From NCBI GenBank assembly GCA_018660405.1, contig JABJKL010000216.1:1-16765 (forward strand): DNA of 16,765 nt. The letters are read 5' to 3'. Positions 14,574-16,765 of the stretch are shown piece by piece. Within the stretch, counting starts at the first letter, position 1. Every line of letters begins with the position of its first letter. The stretch is from Pseudomonadota bacterium (lineage in GTDB: Bacteria; Pseudomonadota; Gammaproteobacteria; Arenicellales; Arenicellaceae). Made by a program: the position numbers and the translations under genes. The notes below the pieces were generated by a model that searched no databases, was not told the origin of the DNA, and was given only the letters and a program-made list of their open reading frames with translations.

Positions 14574-15212
14574 TTATCCTTTGGCCCAGTAATCTGACGC
14601 AGCTTTCGATTTCTTTAGCGCCTCGCCAGTCTCGTAGCCCGGTGCCATTGACGCCGAAGAGAGATCGGCCATGACCTGGTGATGGTCTATATTTAACAAC
14701 CGCAACCAGCTCTGCTGACCTAAGGTTAAACCGGTTGCACACCCCAGCTCCACTAACTCCGCTTCTGTGAAATGCTTGTGCATCCGATTCCAGAACGCGT
14801 CATCCGTGTCGCTCCGCCAAACAATTGCTTCTGCATAGGCGAGCGCTGCCTTTTGCTGATCGTTGTACTTGTCGGATTTTTCAAAGTTCATAAGTTCGTC
14901 CACTTGGGCTTCCTCGATGCCTGCGGCTTGACCTTTTAGAGAGCGTTGATTACCACAGAATTCGCAAATTACCGACCGTGAGACGTAGAGGCGACATAAT
15001 TCTTTGATCTCGTGATCAAGAATGCCGTTTCGAAAAATATCGTTCCAAGAGTTGGCGAAAAACCAGAAACATTCCGGCACATGGGCACGAACTGCACTAC
15101 TTTCGGGACGTGGAGTTCCCTCACGTGCACAACGCTCCATTTCAGATTGCATCTCGGTGGACATGTCGTCCAGGGCGATATAGCTTATTCGTGGTTTGGT
15201 GGGCATATTCAT
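14574..15212 (-). CDS. Carboxymuconolactone decarboxylase / AhpD-like family protein
   Basis: A 212-residue all-helical protein with the family's redox-type motif ICEFCGNQRS (Cys83 and Cys86). It is followed by AAGIEEAQVDEL, the typical helix-turn after the motif, then QQKAALAYAEAI and a C-terminal half with VELGCATGLTLGQ. In AhpD the two cysteines reduce partners and a histidine four residues after the second Cys acts in proton relay. Here that place is Arg90. The exact reaction is unknown; peroxidase/oxidoreductase and lactone-decarboxylase-like roles occur in the family. Three in-frame ATGs lie at 15218, 15212 and 15206. AGGAG (15220-15224) is 7 bases from the second, so I choose 15212. 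It is divergent from a LysR regulator with 160 bp between them, the classic layout for a regulator and its target. Confidence 0.85.
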   Translation of the reverse strand: MNMPTKPRISYIALDDMSTEMQSEMERCAREGTPRPESSAVRAHVPECFWFFANSWNDIFRNGILDHEIKELCRLYVSRSVICEFCGNQRSLKGQAAGIEEAQVDELMNFEKSDKYNDQQKAALAYAEAIVWRSDTDDAFWNRMHKHFTEAELVELGCATGLTLGQQSWLRLLNIDHHQVMADLSSASMAPGYETGEALKKSKAASDYWAKG

Positions 15213-15372
15213 ATTCATTCTCCTGACAATGGTTCGTTAAACAAGACGGCGATCGAAGCGAGCGCTTGATGCGATTTGCGACTTCAAGTTCTCTCGCGAT
15301 CACCGGAATCGAATATACTTGTTGCTAAAAGTTTTGGTAGTATTGAAAAACTGAACATGGTGTTGCAAAAAG
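15213..15372. promoter_or_regulatory. Divergent control region between CMD and lysR
   Basis: These 160 bp must hold both promoters. Short dyads are AAGCG-AG-CGCTT (15256-15267) and ACTT-C-AAGT (15281-15289). LysR proteins usually bind T-N11-A dyads between themselves and a divergent target. No perfect T-N11-A box stands out, so the operator cannot be assigned. The AGGAG ribosome site of the CMD gene is at 15220-15224. Confidence 0.4.
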
Positions 15373-16296
15373 ATGAATACCAATCCACGCATCCTATCTC
15401 TGATGGCCGACTTCGCGATCGTCGTGAACTCCAGCAGCTTCACGCGAGCAGCACCGCGTCTCGGAGTTTCCAAGTCTGTGGTGAGTCGGCGCATCTCTCG
15501 TTTGGAGGAAGAGCTGGGCGTTCAACTGCTGTACCGATCGACTCATAGCCTCAGCCTCACCGAGGCGGGAGAACGACTGTTTGCCCAATGTAAGGACCTC
15601 GACGACATCGCTGAACAGGCAAAAGCTACGGCTGCAGCGATCCAGCAGTCGCCGCGCGGGCTACTACGAATCACACTGCCGCAGTCGCTGGCCGTTTCAC
15701 CGCTAGGGAAGCTCGTCTCGCTTTTTCAAGCGGCATATCCAGAGATGCTAATCGATGCACGAGTCACCAGTTTGCAAGTGGATTTAATTGAGGAGGGGTT
15801 CGACCTGGCTCTGCGGACAGGTGCGCTGGCTGATTCAGAACTGGTCTGCCGCCGTATTTGCGAAGTGCGGATGCAGGCCGTAGCCACCAGAGCCTACTTG
15901 CAGCGCCACGGGCGTCCTAAGACCGTTAATGATCTATCCAAACACAATTGTCTGATTTACTCAGAATTCGCGGTTCGTGATGGTAAGTCGGCGGTAAAAC
16001 TGGGTGCCGCCAGCGATTCGCCGGTGGTCGTCGGCGGCAACTTCTCTACAAATAGTGGTGTCTTGCTTCTGCACTCACTCCTGGCCGGTCAGGGAATAGC
16101 GATCGGGCCCGATTTGATGTTCGAAGAACACGTCTCCAAGCAAGCGGTGGAAGTCATTTTCGATAATCGTGAGGCCACTGCCGTTGGACTGTATGCCGTG
16201 TTCCCGCCGGGCCGGTTTGCATCTCCCGGTCGTACGGCATTTGTAAAATTTCTAATTGATCACCTAGGTAGAGGTGGGAAATCGCTAGTATGCTAG
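15373..16296 (+). CDS. LysR-family transcriptional regulator
   Basis: A 307-residue protein of typical LysR length. The N-terminal winged helix-turn-helix (about 5-65) includes FTRAAPRLGVSKSVVSRRIS and RLEEELGVQLLYRSTHSLSLT. A linker helix runs to about 90. The periplasmic-binding-protein-like effector domain (about 92-300) starts with GLLRITLPQSLA. The wording resembles the AphB/CrgA-type clade, whose members respond to varied small molecules or redox state. The effector here cannot be told. The ATG at 15373 is preceded by AAAAAG only, a weak ribosome site, but the N-terminus fits the family. It is divergent from the CMD gene, which is its most likely target. No terminator is evident after the stop. 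Confidence 0.93.
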   Translation: MNTNPRILSLMADFAIVVNSSSFTRAAPRLGVSKSVVSRRISRLEEELGVQLLYRSTHSLSLTEAGERLFAQCKDLDDIAEQAKATAAAIQQSPRGLLRITLPQSLAVSPLGKLVSLFQAAYPEMLIDARVTSLQVDLIEEGFDLALRTGALADSELVCRRICEVRMQAVATRAYLQRHGRPKTVNDLSKHNCLIYSEFAVRDGKSAVKLGAASDSPVVVGGNFSTNSGVLLLHSLLAGQGIAIGPDLMFEEHVSKQAVEVIFDNREATAVGLYAVFPPGRFASPGRTAFVKFLIDHLGRGGKSLVC

Positions 16297-16395
16297 ATTT
16301 CGATATCCTGACAGACTAATAGTACATGCGATAGACCAAACAGATTACACGTTAGAAAACCACTTTTTTTAAAGCAGCCATACTTCGCGGATACG

Positions 16396-16446
16396 TTAGA
16401 CGACCGCTTTGAGTACAGTCTGTGTGAAAACTCCAAAGCCGTCTAA
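16396..16446. repeat. Large imperfect hairpin downstream of lysR
   Basis: TTAGACG (16396-16402) pairs perfectly with CGTCTAA (16440-16446). GCTTTGAG (16406-16413) pairs with CTCCAAAGC (16431-16439) apart from one bulged base, and a 3-base bulge separates the two stems. No T-run follows, so it is not a standard terminator. The left end GTTAGACGAC recurs in opposite orientation at 14328-14337. The 288 bp between lysR and the next gene (16297-16584) hold only this and the CCATTGR motifs. Confidence 0.5.
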
Positions 16447-16488
16447 ATTGACATATTAAGCGTCAGATTGTTCATTTGTCCACTACAT

Positions 16489-16573
16489 TACCAATGGCTG
16501 TTTTGAGTATATAGTAGCCGTTAAGCATTCAATCATGACCATTGGTATGTTCAATGGGATCAGGCTCCATTGA
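16489..16573. repeat. Cluster of four alternating CAATGG/CCATTG motifs
   Basis: TACCAATGG (16489-16497) and CCATTGGTA (16539-16547) are perfect inverse copies, followed by TCAATGG (16551-16557) and CCATTGA (16567-16573), also inverse copies around 9 bases. The second pair lies 11 bases downstream of the acetolactate-synthase-like stop on the minus strand and could form a 3' hairpin, without a T-run. Confidence 0.45.
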
Positions 16574-16584
16574 GTCTCTAATCT

Positions 16585-16765
16585 TCATGCATTGCTAATC
16601 CCAGTGATCATATCAATATTTCCCGCACCCGGTGGAACCATAGGGAATACCATCTCATTTTCGCAAATAGGCACATTGATGACGCATGGGCCCGGTTGAT
16701 GCAGCATTTTAGCCAATGCCTGCGATGGGTTCTTTTCAAGTGACAAATCAGTTGCCTTTGTGCCC
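16585..16765 (-). CDS. Acetolactate-synthase-type TPP enzyme, C-terminus only (5' part beyond window)
   Basis: The last 59 residues and TGA stop of a protein whose start lies to the right of the window. The tail has the hallmark end of acetohydroxyacid-synthase large subunits: a GPCVINVPI strand, then VFPMVPPGAGNIDMI. The PMVPPGA/N-M pattern is closest to IlvG/IlvB-type sequences among those I recall. Such enzymes condense pyruvate (and 2-oxobutyrate) at the start of branched-chain amino-acid synthesis. The subtype cannot be fixed from 59 residues, and related TPP enzymes share parts of this end. No small regulatory subunit (ilvM/ilvN/ilvH) follows: the next 288 bp are non-coding and the next gene is lysR on the opposite strand. 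Confidence 0.75.
   Translation of the reverse strand, partial: GTKATDLSLEKNPSQALAKMLHQPGPCVINVPICENEMVFPMVPPGAGNIDMITGISNA

Noticed and set aside
14485..14742. 85-codon minus-strand frame overlapping the CMD gene end
   Set aside because: Most of it is an alternate frame of the CMD gene. Only the part beyond 14573 is outside, and that forms a stem-loop.
16395..16447. Integron attC site suggested by GTTAGAC ... GTCTAAA, and GTCTAAC at 14331
   Set aside because: attC reads RYYYAAC first and GTTRRRY last. Here the order is reversed, the last box is imperfect, the 14331 box has no partner within range, and no integrase is present.

Overview
The window reads as a chromosomal segment of a gammaproteobacterium, probably free-living or marine. 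The evidence is the close match of PepN, UvrD, GlmS and GlmU to enteric-type sequences, a ThpR/RNase AM pair, and a glmU-glmS pair. The genus cannot be fixed from sequence alone. Base composition is middling, and the hemerythrin gene near 14 kb is visibly A+T richer than its neighbours.

Layout. (1) Positions 1-2902, minus: a very large YfhO-like polytopic membrane protein that runs off the left edge. Upstream of it, 2948-3151 minus, is a small DUF465/YdcH-type helical protein. (2) A divergent intergenic region (3152-3368) carries a dyad. It is followed on the plus strand by thpR, an overlapping PHP-family phosphoesterase (RNase AM, rnm) and pepN (3369-7504): two RNA-end/nucleotide enzymes followed by a broad aminopeptidase. 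(3) Convergent with pepN, on the minus strand, are uvrD (7525-9717), glmS (9897-11723) and glmU (11740-13125). GlmU and GlmS are neighbouring steps in UDP-GlcNAc supply, and UvrD is the repair and replication-associated helicase. (4) From about 13.2 to 16.5 kb lies what looks like an accessory segment. It holds a decayed IS91-type transposase fragment, a hemerythrin-like protein, several inverted-repeat elements, an unrecognised C-terminal coding remnant, and a carboxymuconolactone-decarboxylase/AhpD-like protein divergently paired with a LysR regulator. (5) The right edge carries the C-terminus of an acetolactate-synthase-type thiamine-diphosphate enzyme (minus, cut by the window).

The core genes are ordinary. 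The most unusual part is 13.2-16.6 kb, where upstream of glmU (commonly the place of the atp operon in this class) there is a patchwork of transposon debris, REP-like palindromes and a regulator/enzyme pair bounded by short motifs in inverted orientation. Several genes lack an ATG start: TTG for the YfhO-like protein, rnm and uvrD, and GTG for the hemerythrin-like protein. I saw no clearly new defence system, CRISPR array, tRNA or rRNA.
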